64,000 bases of DNA from Erpobdella octoculata (GCA_963978895.1 OZ022246.1:14739909-14803908); one strand, 5' to 3'; counted from the first letter of the stretch, positions 1 through 28,620 are shown. The notes: generated by a model not told the origin, from the letters alone. Program-made: numbers and translations.

Positions 1-106
1 AAGTATCTTTGTTTTACAACAACAACAACAAATTAAATGCAATTATATAAATGCTTACATAAATAAACTCCAATAATGTCGTTCTAAAAGAAACATTTTT
101 TCAACC

Positions 107-318
107 TGGCGACTAGTTGGGAGGCGACTAGATAGGCGGCGACTAGCTGGACCAGCGACTAGATGGGCGGCGACTAGCTGGACCGGCGACTAGTTGGCCG
201 GCGACTAGTTGGGCTAGCGACTAGTTGGGGGGCGACTAGTTGGGCTGGCGACTAGCTGGGCGGCGGCTAGTTGGGCAGCGACTAGTTGGGCAGGGACTAG
301 TTGGCAGCGACTAGATGG
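107..318. repeat. GC-rich minisatellite, unit about 16 bp
   Basis: Tandem degenerate copies of a unit resembling GGCGACTAGTTGGGCT run for about 210 bases, about 13 copies. The conserved core is GCGACTAG(T/C/A)TGG. The array abuts the broken end of the gypsy RT reading frame, so the array junction probably marks where that element was truncated. Bases 1-106 before it are AT-rich and show nothing recognisable. Confidence 0.9.
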
Positions 319-1211
319 CCTGCTCCGTGGTTAACCGCTTGAATTTTCTCAGAATCAGTTCCTACCCCTTCGGCAGAAACTATATGCTCAAGATATTTCA
401 CCTTGCTTTTGAAAAGTGCACACTTCGCCGGATTTAGTTTCATACCAGCATTCCGGATCCTTTGGAAAACTTCTCCAAGATTGTGTAGATGCTCTTCAAA
501 CGTCTTTCCAACAACAATAATGTCATCTAAATAAACAAGACACGTTCTCCAATTTAATCCTTGTAACACATACTCCATAAGTTGCTCAAAAGTTGCAGGT
601 GCGTTGCACAAGCCAAATGGCATCACTGTAAATTGCCACAATCCTTCACCTATTGAAAAGGCAGTTTTCTCGCGCGCCTGCGGATGTATTCCTACCTGCA
701 AATATCCGCTCTTGAGATCTAAAGTAGAAAACATTCGAGATCCCGCAAGTGTATCGATGGTGTCGTCAATTCTGGGTAGAGGGTAACTATCTTTTTGTGT
801 GACCTCGTTTAACATTCTGTAGTCGACACAAAAACGTAGCGAGTTATCTTTCTTCTTAATAAGTACTACAGTTGAACTCCATGGACTATTGGATGGTTCA
901 ATAACTCCTTGTTTCTTCATCTTTTCCAGCATCTTTCTCATTTCCTCTCGCTTTGCCAGTGGAAGCCTTCGTGGCAGTTGACGAATGGGCTCTGTATTAC
1001 CAGTTCGAATTCGGTGTTCAACGATCTTTGTTTTTCCATTGTCTTCTTCGTCAATAGCTATTATATCACAATACTCTTCAATCAACTTTTCCGCTTTGAC
1101 ATAGTTTATTGCTTTTAGTGAAGTTTTAGCGGCTTCAAGCAGTGCCTGAATTTGCGAGTACTTCATTCTCTTTTTATTATTATTTTTACCAACCACTGTG
1201 TTACATGACAA
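297..1211 (-). pseudogene. Ty3/gypsy reverse transcriptase fragment
   Basis: An open stretch of about 300 codons covers the RT domain. Visible motifs in order: EPSNSPWSSTVVLIKKKD (RT motif 1 region), LDLKSGYLQVGI (catalytic Asp), MPFGLCNAPATFE, the catalytic box YLDDIIV, and the thumb-side LGEVFQRIRNAGMKLNPAKC. RT copies the element RNA into cDNA in cytoplasmic particles. The last 15 or so residues (after EKIQAV) are minisatellite-derived and not RT, so the natural product is cut short and RNase H and integrase are absent. The family is certain; activity is not expected. Confidence 0.93.
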
Positions 1212-1851
1212 TATGTGATCGACTGGGCCGCATACCGCAATTTCATCACCTTTTGTTATTCGCTTGTCTCATTGTCACATTCATAACTCTGACTGGCACG
1301 TAGCTTCCCGACTCCGTTCGTACCAGTGTTTTTCTGATCATTAATCCATGCTTTTCAACTTCGTTCAGGGGCTCGATGAAACCAACAACTCTTGAGTTTT
1401 TATCGTTTTTTACTCATGTCCAAACCAAAGATTCCGACTGAGCAGGTATAATGATGCTCTTTGTTACCAATACTCGCTTTACCGAATTCGTTTTGCCTTT
1501 ATAGCAAACAGGTATTTCCATGTCTCCCTGTCTAAATGTTCCCATTTTTAAGTCCACTGTAAAACCCTGAGTTCTCATAAAGTCAAGCCCAAGTAGTCAT
1601 TCTTCCTCTATATCATCAACCAAAAACTGGAACTTAAAAGTCTTATTTCCCAGCCTTATTTCAGTTTGAATTTTACTAACTACTGGAACAAGCTCTTCTC
1701 TTGCAGTCTTTAAACGAATGTGCTTTCCACGTTGTAAAACCTCTCCTTTCGCCAAACAAGGTTTTATAATTGAACAAGAATCTCCCGTATCAATAATAAA
1801 CTTCTGTAAGTTTATTATTGATATGGGAGCTTCTTGTTCAATAATTAATTC
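1212..1851 (-). pseudogene. gypsy aspartic protease region, broken
   Basis: Translated on the minus strand in the gag frame, the segment shows the retropepsin active-site motif FIIDTGDS at about 1800-1777. A later hydrophobic LLGLDFM corresponds to the second conserved protease block. Two in-frame stops interrupt the region (before LLGLDF and after SLVW). The only stop between gag and this region is a TAG at 1854-1852. The protease would mature Gag and Pol in the particle; here it is non-functional. Confidence 0.8.
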
Positions 1852-2439
1852 CTAATCTACCTTCCACAAAGCTTCGCTGGGACCAGCTACGCAGGCAACC
1901 CTAAGAGCCTTTTGGGTTTCAGAGTTCTTCAAGGCCGCTATGAATCCATCCGTAATAATTGTGTTGAGGACATTTCGAGGGCACAAGGGGTATCCCAGAT
2001 TAGCAAGTCGTTCTATATCCGCTTTCAGCTGTTGCAGGCATTCTTCGGTTTTCTGGCGTCGACTCTTAAGTTGAGCTCGAAAAATTTCTGGCGCTTGTTG
2101 ATTACCGAATCTGTTCTCGAGAACGTTCACGATTGTATCGTAATCATCTCTATCTGCAATAAATACCAGATTTTCCACTTTCTGATGACTGGTTAACCAG
2201 TTATTTTTCCTGGAAGCAATTTCAAATTGAGCTTTGTAGATGGACCATGACACATTGCCATCAAAAGCCGGGGTCTTGGCATGCTCAACAGAATGAATTC
2301 TTTCTTGGACTTGGCAACCAGTCTGTCCTTGTTTGACCAGGTTGTTCAATTTTATCTCCAGGTTGCTTTTGATTCTCTTCTTGATTTCTTTGGTATTCTC
2401 TTCTACCAATTTCTCCAGGTTATTATCTCTTTTCTCCAC
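1852..2439 (-). pseudogene. gypsy Gag, central and C-terminal part
   Basis: About 195 codons with a charged coiled-coil-like N-terminus (EKLVEENTKEIKKRIKSNLE), then TPAFDGNVSWSIYKAQFE and a helical capsid-like region, typical of retrotransposon Gag. No CCHC zinc knuckle is visible. It is in the same frame as the upstream SAP-like segment and separated from it by a single TGA, so the two were one Gag. It ends at a TAG directly before the protease frame. Confidence 0.8.
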
Positions 2440-2481
2440 GTCTGTTAATCTAAGCTGGCCTTCAAGAATTAATTCTGTTAT

Positions 2482-2790
2482 TCATTCCATAACGGCTTTG
2501 GTTTCTTTTTGCGCTGCTCTGTTTTCCTCCTGTGCTGGTCTGTTTTGCTCCTGTGCTGCTCTGTTTTCTTCCGTCATCTTGTTCAGAAAATTTGTTAATT
2601 CATTTTCTGTTTCGAATTTGTACTCTTCTGGGTCAAACCCATTGTTCTCCAATGACGTCCGGAGGCGGTCCACGAGCTCAGACTTTCTTCCTTTATCACT
2701 GAGCTCTCGTTTTCTAAGTTCCCGCCTCAATTCGAGTATCAAGAGCTCCAATGCTTTCAAAACCATTCTTGTAATCTCACTTCTGATCAC
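2482..2790 (-). pseudogene. gypsy Gag N-terminus with SAP-like domain
   Basis: About 100 codons starting close to the LTR. Residues around ELRRELRKRELSDKGRKSEL have the SAP pattern (L-x3-L-x2-R-x-L-S-x-x-G-x-K-x-E-L), a helix-extension-helix DNA-binding fold. A Q/E/A-rich linker follows (AAQEQNRPAQEENRAAQKE). In the family sense SAP could tether Gag to nucleic acid or chromatin; that is inference. A second copy of this segment lies at 23380-23511. Confidence 0.75.
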
Positions 2791-2793
2791 CAG

Positions 2794-2973
2794 TGTTATA
2801 ATATCGTCAAATCGTATTCCGGGTCCAATAGAATGGTTTTGTAGTTTATTGGATGATAATAAAATGAAGCTTGGATAAGTCTATTTTATACCTTCTAATA
2901 TAATCATAATAATAATAATGTCTTCCTGAGGTGGATTAGCTTTGATAATAAAATTATAAACGTAGATATAACA
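2794..2973 (-). repeat. gypsy long terminal repeat, 180 bp
   Basis: On the minus strand it begins TGTTATATC and ends TATTATAACA, the usual TG...CA termini. Inside are a TATA-like TATAAAATAG and a downstream AATAAA signal. Immediately 3' is TGGTGATCAGAAGTGAGAT, where a tRNA primer-binding site should sit. Only one LTR is present, so its extent rests on termini and spacing, not on an LTR pair. Confidence 0.7.
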
Positions 2974-3001
2974 ATATATATATTGTTATATATATATATA
3001 T

Positions 3002-3034
3002 ATATGGATGGCCTTGAGGACATGTGGGCTAACC
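3002..3034 (+). repeat. left terminal inverted repeat
   Basis: Starts ATATGGATGGCCTTGAGG and ends GGGCTAACC; matches the reverse complement of 6158-6190 at 31 of 33 positions. Confidence 0.9.
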
Positions 3035-3298
3035 TCATAATTTGCATAAAATTTTTTTTTTTATGAAATCGATGCATCTATGCCTGACTCGTCTATGGAC
3101 AAATGGGCTAAGCTTATATCCAATGAATTTAAAAGTTATTATCACGTGATCTATTGGGCTAACCTAATTTGATGAATATGCTGTCTGGACAAGTGGTCTA
3201 TCCTCATAGCCCACTTGTCCTCGCAGACTAATAAAAGTGGGCGTTGTCAGTTTTTGACGTAAACAGACGGCAAGTAAATCGATAATTATTCTAATAAA

Positions 3299-3388
3299 AT
3301 GACGTCGAGAAAGCGACTATTCACTCTACAAGAAGCAGTTTGCATGATAAATGAAGAAGAATATTCACCGACCAAAAAAAAAGTTCGA
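3299..3388 (+). CDS. candidate transposase first exon
   Basis: ATG followed by 30 codons (MTSRKRLFTLQEAVCMINEE then an acidic/Lys-rich stretch) ending at a GTAATT donor. The basic-then-'LQEA' start resembles N-termini of piggyBac-like transposases, but no catalytic region is visible and the element ends are not typical of piggyBac. An acidic open stretch at 3546-3597 (GAEDDINGHNGVIDFDVE) could be another piece. Assignment is tentative. Confidence 0.3.
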
Positions 3389-3764
3389 GTAATTATATTA
3401 CAATAGTTATTTGCGTTACCAATGTGTTTTTGCTTGTAACGGTATAGCCCACTTGGCCGCGATGTACTGTATGGCCTACTTTTCTACAATCTAGCATGTC
3501 AATGCATTTATTTGTGTTCCTGAACCTACAAGTTGCCAGTAAAGGGGCTGAAGACGACATCAACGGGCATAATGGTGTCATTGATTTTGACGTAGAGTAG
3601 ACATTTTGTTCTTGGTTTATAGCACCTTAAGCATCTTTGAACAAGTTAAAAACAATAATTTCTGCCTAAACAGTATCAGGGATTACTTTGTTTTCTGTTA
3701 TTATTATTATTATTATTATTTATTGTATCTAAAACAAAACAAGAGTCTTGCACTAAGAATGCCA

Positions 3765-4352
3765 TTAACAATATGTCAAATTAAAAAAGTGTTTTTTTAA
3801 CAATGCTTTGAAGTCCTCATTTAGAACAGCACTTCGGATAGATTTAGGTAGTTGGTTCCATGCACCGGGCCCGGAAACGGCGAATGCTCGTTTACCGAAA
3901 CTTCGACGAGTTCTTGGGATGACAGCGTCACCATGGGAGAACGAACGTAGATGTCGACGACCAGAATTAGAGGAGCACAGGCTTATCATCTGTGTCATGT
4001 AGGCAGGGGCACGATTTGTTAAGATATTGTAAACCAGTAAGCAAAGTTTTAAGGTCACTCTTTCTGGTAGGGGGAGCCAGTGTAGTTGGCGGAGAAGAGA
4101 CGTGATGTGGTCCCGTCGAGAGATGCCACCGACAAGACGTGCAGCAGAATTAAGAACCGCAGTGAGCGGGCGAAGAGCAGTCATCGGCAGGCCTGCGAGG
4201 ACCACGTTGCAATAATTTAATCTAGAAACAACGAGAGCCTGGACCAAAATCCGCACGCAGTGCTGGTTTAGGGCACCCTTGATCTGTCGGATGCGGCGTA
4301 GGTGGAAGAAACAAGATCGTTCCACGGCTGATATATGTAAATTCATAAGCAA
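3765..4352 (-). pseudogene. LINE ORF2 C-terminal region
   Basis: About 195 codons continuing the RT polyprotein after a frameshift. Landmarks are ISAVERSCFFHLRRIRQIK, SRLNYCNVVLAGLP, HWLPLPERVTLKLCLLVYNI and FAVSGPGAWNQLPKSIR, the conserved C-terminal segment of CR1/L2-group LINEs. It ends just before the TAA-repeat tail. Confidence 0.9.
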
Positions 4353-4423
4353 GTATCACTCCAAGATTTCTAATAGACTTCACGGGGGTGATGAAGCAGT
4401 CAGTACTGAATTGAAGACTACAG

Positions 4424-5443
4424 TCATCCAGGTGTCGCGTTGAGGCGTTCCCTTTTATGGAACCAGATAAGTTCTGTTTTAGAGGGGTTTAGGCTCAATC
4501 TCATAGACGAGGACCAAACGCGAATCTCGCTGAAACAGGCGACAAGACGCTCTCTAACGGAGTGCAGGTCGGTTACGTCAAAATGAATGTACAGCTGAGT
4601 ATCATCAGCGTAAAGATGAGTCTGCACGTCATGAGAAGAAGCAATCCGAGTATTATGGCTTGTGTAAAGGATAAAGAAAAGTGGGCCTAAGATTGAACCC
4701 TGAGGCACACCACATTCAAGGGCCGATACTCTCGACGTCGCCCGGCCCAATCGGACAAGTTGTGTTCGATTTGATAAAAAGGACCCAATCCAGTCAAGTG
4801 CGGCCGAAGTCACGCCAAAGCTAGTGTGGAGGAGATCAGTAAGGAGAACATGATCGACACAGTCGAAAGCCGCACTGAAGTCAAGGAGCACAAGCGCATT
4901 CGGTTGGCCCCTGTCAAGTGAAAGAATAATGTCGTTGTAAACTTTTCCGACTGCTGTCTCTGTACTGTGGTACTTGCGAAAACCAGACTGAACCTGCGGA
5001 AGCAGATTCATCGATTCGATATGTGAAAAAAGCTGACGGTGGACGACACGTTCAATAAATTTTGAGGTGAACGATAGGTTTGATATGGGGCGGTAGCTTT
5101 TGGGATCAACGGGATCCATCCCCGTTTTCTTGAGTCGAGGTCGGACGATAGCCCTTTTGTGACTGGCTGGTAGTGACGCATCTTGAAATGAAGTGTTTAC
5201 GAGGTGGGAAATAATAGGAGCAAACACGCTTTTGAGTTTTTTTATGAGCCAGACAGGTGCAGTGTCAAGCTCACACTGTCTAGTCCCAAGGCGATTGAGT
5301 AGGCACTCGACCTCCTCGGAAGTGATATCGTCGAAAGCAGCCAGAACCGGAACATCGGCCGGGCAAGAACTGAAAAGCGGAGGTAGGGCGTCTTTTGTGG
5401 TTCGACGAATGTCCTCACGCCTCAGCGTGAAGTAGTCAAGCAA
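4424..5443 (-). pseudogene. LINE reverse transcriptase, RT core
   Basis: 340 open codons with non-LTR RT blocks: SYRPISNLSFTSKFIERVV, SGFRKYHSTETAVGKV, LVLLDFSAAFDCVDH, CGVPQGSILGPLFF and the catalytic YADD in HLYADDTQLYIH. RT primes on nicked target DNA. The frame breaks at about 4424, and the rest of the ORF continues in another frame from 4352. Clade is CR1/L2-like by motif style, not by phylogeny. Confidence 0.9.
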
Positions 5444-6157
5444 TGCACCAGGAGCACATTATTGTGGTAGAATTTTTTACTGACTTATTATCAGTATTGT
5501 TATATCAATATTTTTAATATAAAATTCATTGTTTTATCTTTTTTTATTGTAATTGTGAAATCATTTGCCATTTTGATGCTTGACTTGATAATATCGGATG
5601 CTTTAATGCTCTGTGACTGATGAAATTTTGTGTTTGATTTGCATCGTAATTTAAGTTAATATTTCACGTCAAAAGATGCAATCGTTATTTTGTTTACCAC
5701 AGTATTTTGTAAGCTGCATTATAAACGCTTGTTATATTGTGTGGACTAAGTTTAAACATTGTTTTTTTTGTTTGAAAACAATACAATAGTACTTTATGTG
5801 TTTTAAACTATGTCAAACTATAATGTACCTGTATTGCATTGTGATGTCAATCAACTAAACGTTTGATTTAAAGTGAATACTATTTTTGGTCTAACTACTT
5901 AACACAGTATAATGCTGTGAGCACAAGTGGTCTAACCATTAGCGCTTCTGGTCTAGCAGCATCTGTCACTAAGCACATGTGGGCTAACCACTAATTTGCT
6001 CAATAATTCACTTAATGTGATGATTTAGAAAAAAATAGAGAGCTATCTGGGTGTGGCAAGTTAATATTAATTAAATGTCCATTTCGAAATTTGCGCAGAA
6101 CAGTGATATATTGGTTAAAATACAAAATACTGATTATCTCAGAACTTTAGAAAATGC

Positions 6158-6180
6158 GGTTAGCCCGCATGTCCTCAAAG

Positions 6181-6190
<10 letters not shown>
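6158..6190 (-). repeat. right terminal inverted repeat, at the exon edge
   Basis: Reverse complement starts ATATGGATGGCTTTGAGG. The recognisable ZMYND11 coding homology begins right after its outer end, and a potential AG acceptor (CTCAAAG) lies inside it at 6179-6180. Confidence 0.88.
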
Positions 6191-22586
<16,396 letters not shown>

Positions 22587-23379
22587 AGAATTTCTCATGA
22601 TTTATGCTTAAATTATTGAAAATGGTTGATTGACTTGTAATAAGTTGTGACTGCGATGACTGTTTCATGCTTGTCATATGAACGATTTTGTCTGATCATT
22701 CACTTTTTATTTTGCCTGATTTTCAATAGGTGGATTTATGTAAATAAGTATTTTAAGGCATTCTATTGTTTTTGTACATCCATTGCAGGCAGAATTAAAA
22801 GCCATGGAAATGTTGTTAATGTTTGTGTGGATTATTAAAATTATTACTGTTTTTTTATTATTGAAGCAAGTTAATATTTATATTCATTAAAATATTTCTC
22901 TCAGACTAATTTTTCATTTGTTCATTCCAATTGATTCTATGAAAAAATAGAGAATAATACTAATGATCAGCATTTCTCACGTCCGCCCTCTTAAAATCGT
23001 TATTGTGTTCTTGTTTGTCAGAAGCAAAAGGTTTTGTTGCAACACTTGCTTCACCTTTTCTAGTTTTTATGTGTTTTTCAATTTTTTTCTGAGTTGTTTG
23101 AAAATATTTGTTTGTTCTGGTTAATTTTAATATTTATCTTAGAACTTCATTCTTAAGTTTATTCTGTCTTGTCAGATTTCCTTTTTCAGCTTTGTTTAAA
23201 GTCAATTCAACTCGGAGCAATTAAGTATGAAGTTAATTGTTTCGTCGGACGCGTTTTGACTTCTTCGTCGCGTTTGTCCACAAAAAGATCGGGCCTCCTG
23301 AGATGGCATCACAAAATTTAAAAAAATCAATCAGTCAATTTGTATAGCACTATATACGTCGCGTGCAATAGCACTCAAA
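22587..23379 (+). other. ZMYND11 3' UTR and intergenic DNA
   Basis: No coding or repeat signal recognised. The 3' UTR end is not defined by the sequence alone. Confidence 0.5.
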
Positions 23380-23555
23380 CCCATTGTCCTCCGATGCTGT
23401 CTGGAGGCGGTCCACGAGCTCGGGCTGACCTCCCTTACATTTCAGCCCCCGTTTTCTTAGCTTCCGCCTCAACTGAACAGCGGTAATTTCTTCAAGTACT
23501 TTAAAAACCATTTCTTTCAGATCCCACTTCTGCTACCAATGTTGTAATATTGACA
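23380..23555 (-). pseudogene. gypsy fragment: primer site and SAP-like Gag start
   Basis: The reverse complement contains TGGTAGCAGAAGTGGGAT (primer-binding-site-like) and then an ATG at 23511 starting about 44 codons with LRRKLRKRGL and GQPELVDRL, the same SAP-like Gag N-terminus as at 2482-2790. It is a second, truncated copy of a related element. Confidence 0.7.
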
Positions 23556-23574
23556 ACCATATTTGGGTTTTTTT

Positions 23575-24174
23575 CAGGGACGTAAATTCAGCATTTTCCA
23601 GGGGGCCACATTTTCCCGCCATTATATAGCTTACTGACAGGGTTGCCCGGGTTTTTTACTTAGTTTTATCTCTTTTTTGCCAAATAAGTAACAGATTATT
23701 TTTTAATTTTTCAAAATTTTCTTATCAATGAAGTCTACCTGCATGCCAAATGTTGCTCTTGCGGCTTGGATATGTTAAGCAAATGCTCTCACACACGTTA
23801 CCTTTTATATCTATATAAATACGTAGGTACAAGCAGGGAGGGATGGAAAGATGCATCCCCCCCAAGAGTATCAATTGATATTTTTTTGGTATAATACCTG
23901 GTTTACACACGCAAAAAGAATTCCAATACGCATCGAATCATCAGGAGGTTAAGTAAAGTTAAAATTAACAATTTGTATAATAAACTCTAGAAGAAAAAAA
24001 ATAAATTTTGGAAATCAAGGGGGCAAATTGTCTACACACGCCAGAAAGATTCCAATACACATTGAATCATCACTAAGTTAAGTAAAGTTAAAATTTAAAA
24101 AATATATAGTAAACTATAGGTAAAAAATTTCAAATTTTGAAAATCAGGGGGCCTCCTCGCAATTTACGTCCCTG
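23575..24174. mobile_element. hAT-like MITE, 600 bp
   Basis: Perfect 14-bp inverted ends CAGGGACGTAAATT, followed on each side by GGGGGCC/GGCCCCC phrases. Flanks are GTTTTTTT and GTTCTTTT, an 8-bp duplication with one difference. No transposase. Two internal 60-bp phrases (CACACGC(A/C)A(A/G)AA then GTTAAGTAAAGTTAAAAT) are repeated. Confidence 0.82.
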
Positions 24175-24474
24175 GTTCTTTTAGAATGCTTTTATAATTT
24201 TTGAAAGTAATAAAAACTGAGGGCTTTATATATTCTTTTTGTCTAAATCCGTCTAGGACCTTGAAAAGGCGGAAAAAGGTTATAACAGGGGCATACATTA
24301 TCTTTTATATATTTACGCTCACTCCGGAACGCTACTTGAATATAGAATTGAAAGAATGCCTATATAATACTGCTGCATAAGACCAAGCTAAATTTGTACA
24401 CAACTATCTATATTGATTGCCGTTTATTATGTATCGTCGAAGGAAGTACATAGTTGTCTTTTTTATGATAGTTT

Positions 24475-24660
24475 ATAGTCCTTTACACCAAGTGTTTTGA
24501 GACTGAATTGGCTGAGTAGGAAGCACATAAGTACTTCCTGTCGTGGATCAAAGTTTGATCCTTTTAACTGTCCCTCCTCCTTTATCCAGGCTTGGGACTT
24601 TTTTTTATAATAGTTTATAGTCCTTTACACCAAGTGTTTTAAGACTGAAGGCTTGGGACT
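24475..24660 (+). repeat. tRNA-like SINE head with duplicated leader
   Basis: TTGGCTGAGTAGG (24508-24520) resembles a Pol III A box, and AAGTTTGATCC (24551-24561) a B box, 31 bases apart as in tRNA genes. The preceding phrase TTTATAGTCCTTTACACCAA is repeated at about 24609 and, altered, at 28750. An intact tRNA cloverleaf is not obvious. 24175-24474 and 24661-25029 show nothing else. Confidence 0.45.
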
Positions 24661-25029
24661 ATTTTTTACCAGCTTATATATGTCACTAGGTGTCGAATGC
24701 AATACGATTGTGTTTTTTTAAACTGTCCCTGATAGATCATATATTTCACTGGCTGAAGTTTTTCTTACATTTGCTAGATGGCAGTTGAAAGAGAAAACTA
24801 AAAGTAATAAATAGAGGTAATAAAAGATTTTAAAAACTAAGTTTTTATAAGTGGACTAAAAAGAAGAAAACTTAAAACATACAAGTTCAAGTACTTTGAT
24901 TTAATACGGCTAAAAACGTTGGGCGGGCGCTTATGTTCGGTATATAAATTAATTATTTATAATTTAGAAGGCAAAAGAGAGATCTATAAGTGAGAAAATG
25001 AGTGAACTGCATATGTAAAACCTCATGTA

Positions 25030-25990
25030 ATGTATTCTAATATAAAGCTATGCTGAAAGCGTCAGTTTCCTGGCTAGTCAAAAAGCTTTTTAAATTTTAC
25101 TTTCTAGATTTGCGTACAGAGAAAGCCACAGACAGAGATTGCAAATTAAATAAAAGTATATAATAATAGCAGATGGTTAGTTTGTGTAAAAGGCCTCATC
25201 ACGTTTAAAGTTTTTAAAAATTATGGCTTGTTCGTTATACAATGTCCACAATTAATGCATGCCTCCATCAAGACATTTCTCACACAGCCCAGATAAAAAT
25301 TATTTTTTTCTTTTTATTTCACAAAAACGTGGTATTTAAAAAAGATTTATTTATTACGAACTTTTATTTAGGTTGCAATCTCTGTTTGTGTGTGTTTTTC
25401 TCTGTACGCAAATCTTGCAAATAAAATTTAACCAACTTTTTGACTAGCTAGGAAGCTGAAACTTTCAGCATAGCTTTATATTGGATGACAATACATAATT
25501 CAATTAAAAAAAAGAAAAAAAAGTTTGTGTTGAAAAACTCGATTTTTCCTTTACTTGTTTTTTATTTTAATCTGTCAGACAGATTAATTAAACTCAAATC
25601 CATTTCCCGGCGTCCAATCCAATCGATCTGAAACTTGGTCCACATAGACTCGTTTAGATCAAAAATTTATTTTGAGATATTCACGCTCAAAAAAATAAAA
25701 TTAAATGAAATTTAAAAAAAAATTAAAAAAATATTTTTAAAAAACATTTCTAATCAATCTAATTTTTAAGTTAAACTCCTTTTTAAACACTCGATTTAAA
25801 AATACAAAAAATGTTGAAATACATTTTTTTTTAATTGAATCATGTATTGTCATCCAATATAAACCTATGCCGAAATTTGCAGCTTTCTGGCTAGTCAAAA
25901 AGCTGGTTAAATTTTAGTTGCAAGATTTGCGTACAGAGAAAACTACACACACAAACAGAGACTGTAACCTAAATAAAAGTTTGAAATAAA
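25030..25990. repeat. three-copy repeat in alternating orientation
   Basis: Blocks containing CTGGCTAGTCAAAAAGCT and AGATTTGCGTACAGAGAAA occur plus at about 25045-25170, minus at about 25375-25490 and plus at about 25855-25985. The two right-hand blocks form a large inverted repeat around 25500-25850. Related pieces are at 52520-52650 and 53215-53290. Confidence 0.7.
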
Positions 25991-26059
25991 TAAAAAAAAA
26001 GCTTTTATTTGTCTCTTCATCTGAGTCAACGAACTACAATTTTTGCATCTAAAACAACC

Positions 26060-27105
<1,046 letters not shown>

Positions 27106-27305
27106 TAGGGGCAATATTTTCCCGCAAGCAAGTTTCATTGAACTTTGTAGCCCATTTCGCATTAAACAGTTTCTTGTATAAACCTTGCAAAGCAACAATA
27201 TCTTTCTTTTCTGAAACTATACCAAGCAACGTTTTAAAATCTTTATTTTTTCCAGCTGACTGGCCAGTTTCGGTTAATTTAACCATCTTCAGTGCTTCAT
27301 TTTAA
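27106..27305 (-). pseudogene. Penelope-like element fragment: pLTR start of ORF
   Basis: Minus-strand codons LYKKLFNAKWATKFNETCLR and ENIAPKY match the N-terminus of the larger PLE ([19 protein letters not shown]). As in that element, the similarity stops at PKY where a (TA)n tract begins. A hammerhead-like motif lies at its upstream side. Confidence 0.75.
27252..27296 (-). ncRNA. hammerhead-ribozyme-like motif in PLE fragment
   Basis: On the minus strand: core CTGAAGA, one extra U, a 5-bp stem II in GGTTAAATTAACC, GAA, a short stem III ACTGGCCAGT, then the cleavage-site C. Stem I is weak here. The layout matches the motif in the larger PLE's pLTRs. Confidence 0.55.
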
Positions 27306-27694
27306 ACTTTATAATAATAAAACGGTATATATTAAAGTCGAAAAGGACACTTTCTCAAACTTATAATAACAAAGTGAATTAAACAGCAGTTTGTTTTCAA
27401 TACATGCAGAGTTAGACTTAAAATCAATAAAAGTAGCCGAGTATTAATAAACACGCTTTCAGTGAGTAAACAAGTGTCGACGCGTTCAGCCAGTCTCACT
27501 AAAATACAAATTAAGTATACAACCAGCCACGCAAACAGCTGATTTCACGCTCACTTTTTTCCGTAGTTTTTGTCTTTTCTACTTTCTTCTTTTTATATTA
27601 ATATTTGGATTGCAAAGTAAATGTTCAAACACCGCAGGTGTCTCAGCATCACCTGCACTATTAATCAAAACATTCTCAATTTTATATATATATA

Positions 27695-28620
27695 CTAGCA
27701 TTCCCGTCGCGGCTTCGCTCGCTTTAAAAAGAGAATACGCATCCACAGCGTACTGCACGGGGCGATTTTTTACGGCCCAACTCGGTCCGATTCGTCGACA
27801 ACTTGGCCCGGCCCGTTTCATAAGCCAAAATTTTACGCCCGGCACGGCCCATCTAATTTCGGCCCGTTTTTAGAGGCCTAAAATTTCTATATACTTGCCG
27901 AAAAAATCCATAGTGCCCTGCACGATTTTTTTTAGACCCGGTCCGGCTTATTTCATAGACAGAAAATTTTAGGCCTTGCTTGTTATTTAGGCTCGAACAG
28001 CCCCGTTGCATAAGCACAAAATTCAAGGCCTGCACTCAACTAGTTTTAACGGGCACAATACCGTTACTTGGAAACTAATTTTTCGAAAAAATAATGAAAC
28101 ACATATCTTATAATTTTCTAAAAAATTCCTTAATAGTGAATTTTAATGTTCTTACATTTTCAGTTATTGAGTTTTCAAGCAAATATAATCCTTTTCTCGC
28201 TTTACATTTGTAGTCTAGGAGGCCAGAACAAAAAAAAAATTTATAAAACATTTGTAACTTTATCTTCTAAGTAGTATTTAGTTAATAATTTCTATATCTG
28301 TAGTATTTTTAGTTTCAGAGTCGCAGTTATTTTACAGAAAATACAACTCTATTTTCGTTCCACATCTGAAGTCCTGGAAACCAAATTTTCAAAATTAATA
28401 AAACATGTAATTTGTTATTTTCTAAAAAAAATAATCTCGGTACTAAATTTAATAACTTAAACATTTTTAGTTTTTGGAGTTTTTAATCAAATTCTTATTT
28501 CCACCCCACATTTGAGGTCCTGGAAACCAAATTATCAACAATTGATAAAATACGTATATCTTTATTTTTTGAGTAAATACACTTATAATTTAATTTTTAT
28601 AATATGAAATATTAATTAGG
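27695..28620 (-). mobile_element. Helitron A family copy, 5' end undefined
   Basis: The 3' end at 27695 reads, reversed, GCCGCGACGGGAATGCTAG before T. The body carries the CCCACATTTGAGGTCCTGGA repeat unit also present in the complete Helitron at 33679-34976. Similarity fades at about 28600. Confidence 0.65.

Larger units (their letters stand above)
319..2973 (-). mobile_element. Ty3/gypsy LTR retrotransposon, truncated in pol
   Basis: Read on the minus strand the order is LTR (2973-2794), primer-binding-site region, gag with a SAP-like N-terminus, aspartic protease, reverse transcriptase. The element breaks off inside pol at the minisatellite, so RNase H, integrase and the second LTR are missing. 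Protease before RT with no integrase between them is the Ty3/gypsy (Metaviridae) order rather than Copia. In-frame stops in gag and protease show it is dead. Confidence 0.9.
3697..5450 (-). mobile_element. LINE (CR1/L2-like), 5'-truncated, inserted in the DNA transposon
   Basis: Minus-strand non-LTR retrotransposon ending in a (TAA)n tail at about 3699-3721, the microsatellite-type tail used by CR1/L2-group LINEs. It lacks its endonuclease. A second, shorter copy of the same family, over 90 percent similar by eye over the C-terminal region, is at 36668-37244 on the plus strand. Confidence 0.88.

Noticed and set aside
3393..3581. 62-codon minus-strand ORF inside the DNA transposon
   Set aside because: Covers subterminal repeats and has no homology; the plus-strand candidate exon is more plausible.
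6075..6180. Upstream part of the open frame (MSISKFAQNSDILVK...) as ZMYND11 protein
   Set aside because: It lies within the transposon's subterminal and terminal repeats and has no similarity to the ZMYND11 family; the open frame there is most likely chance.
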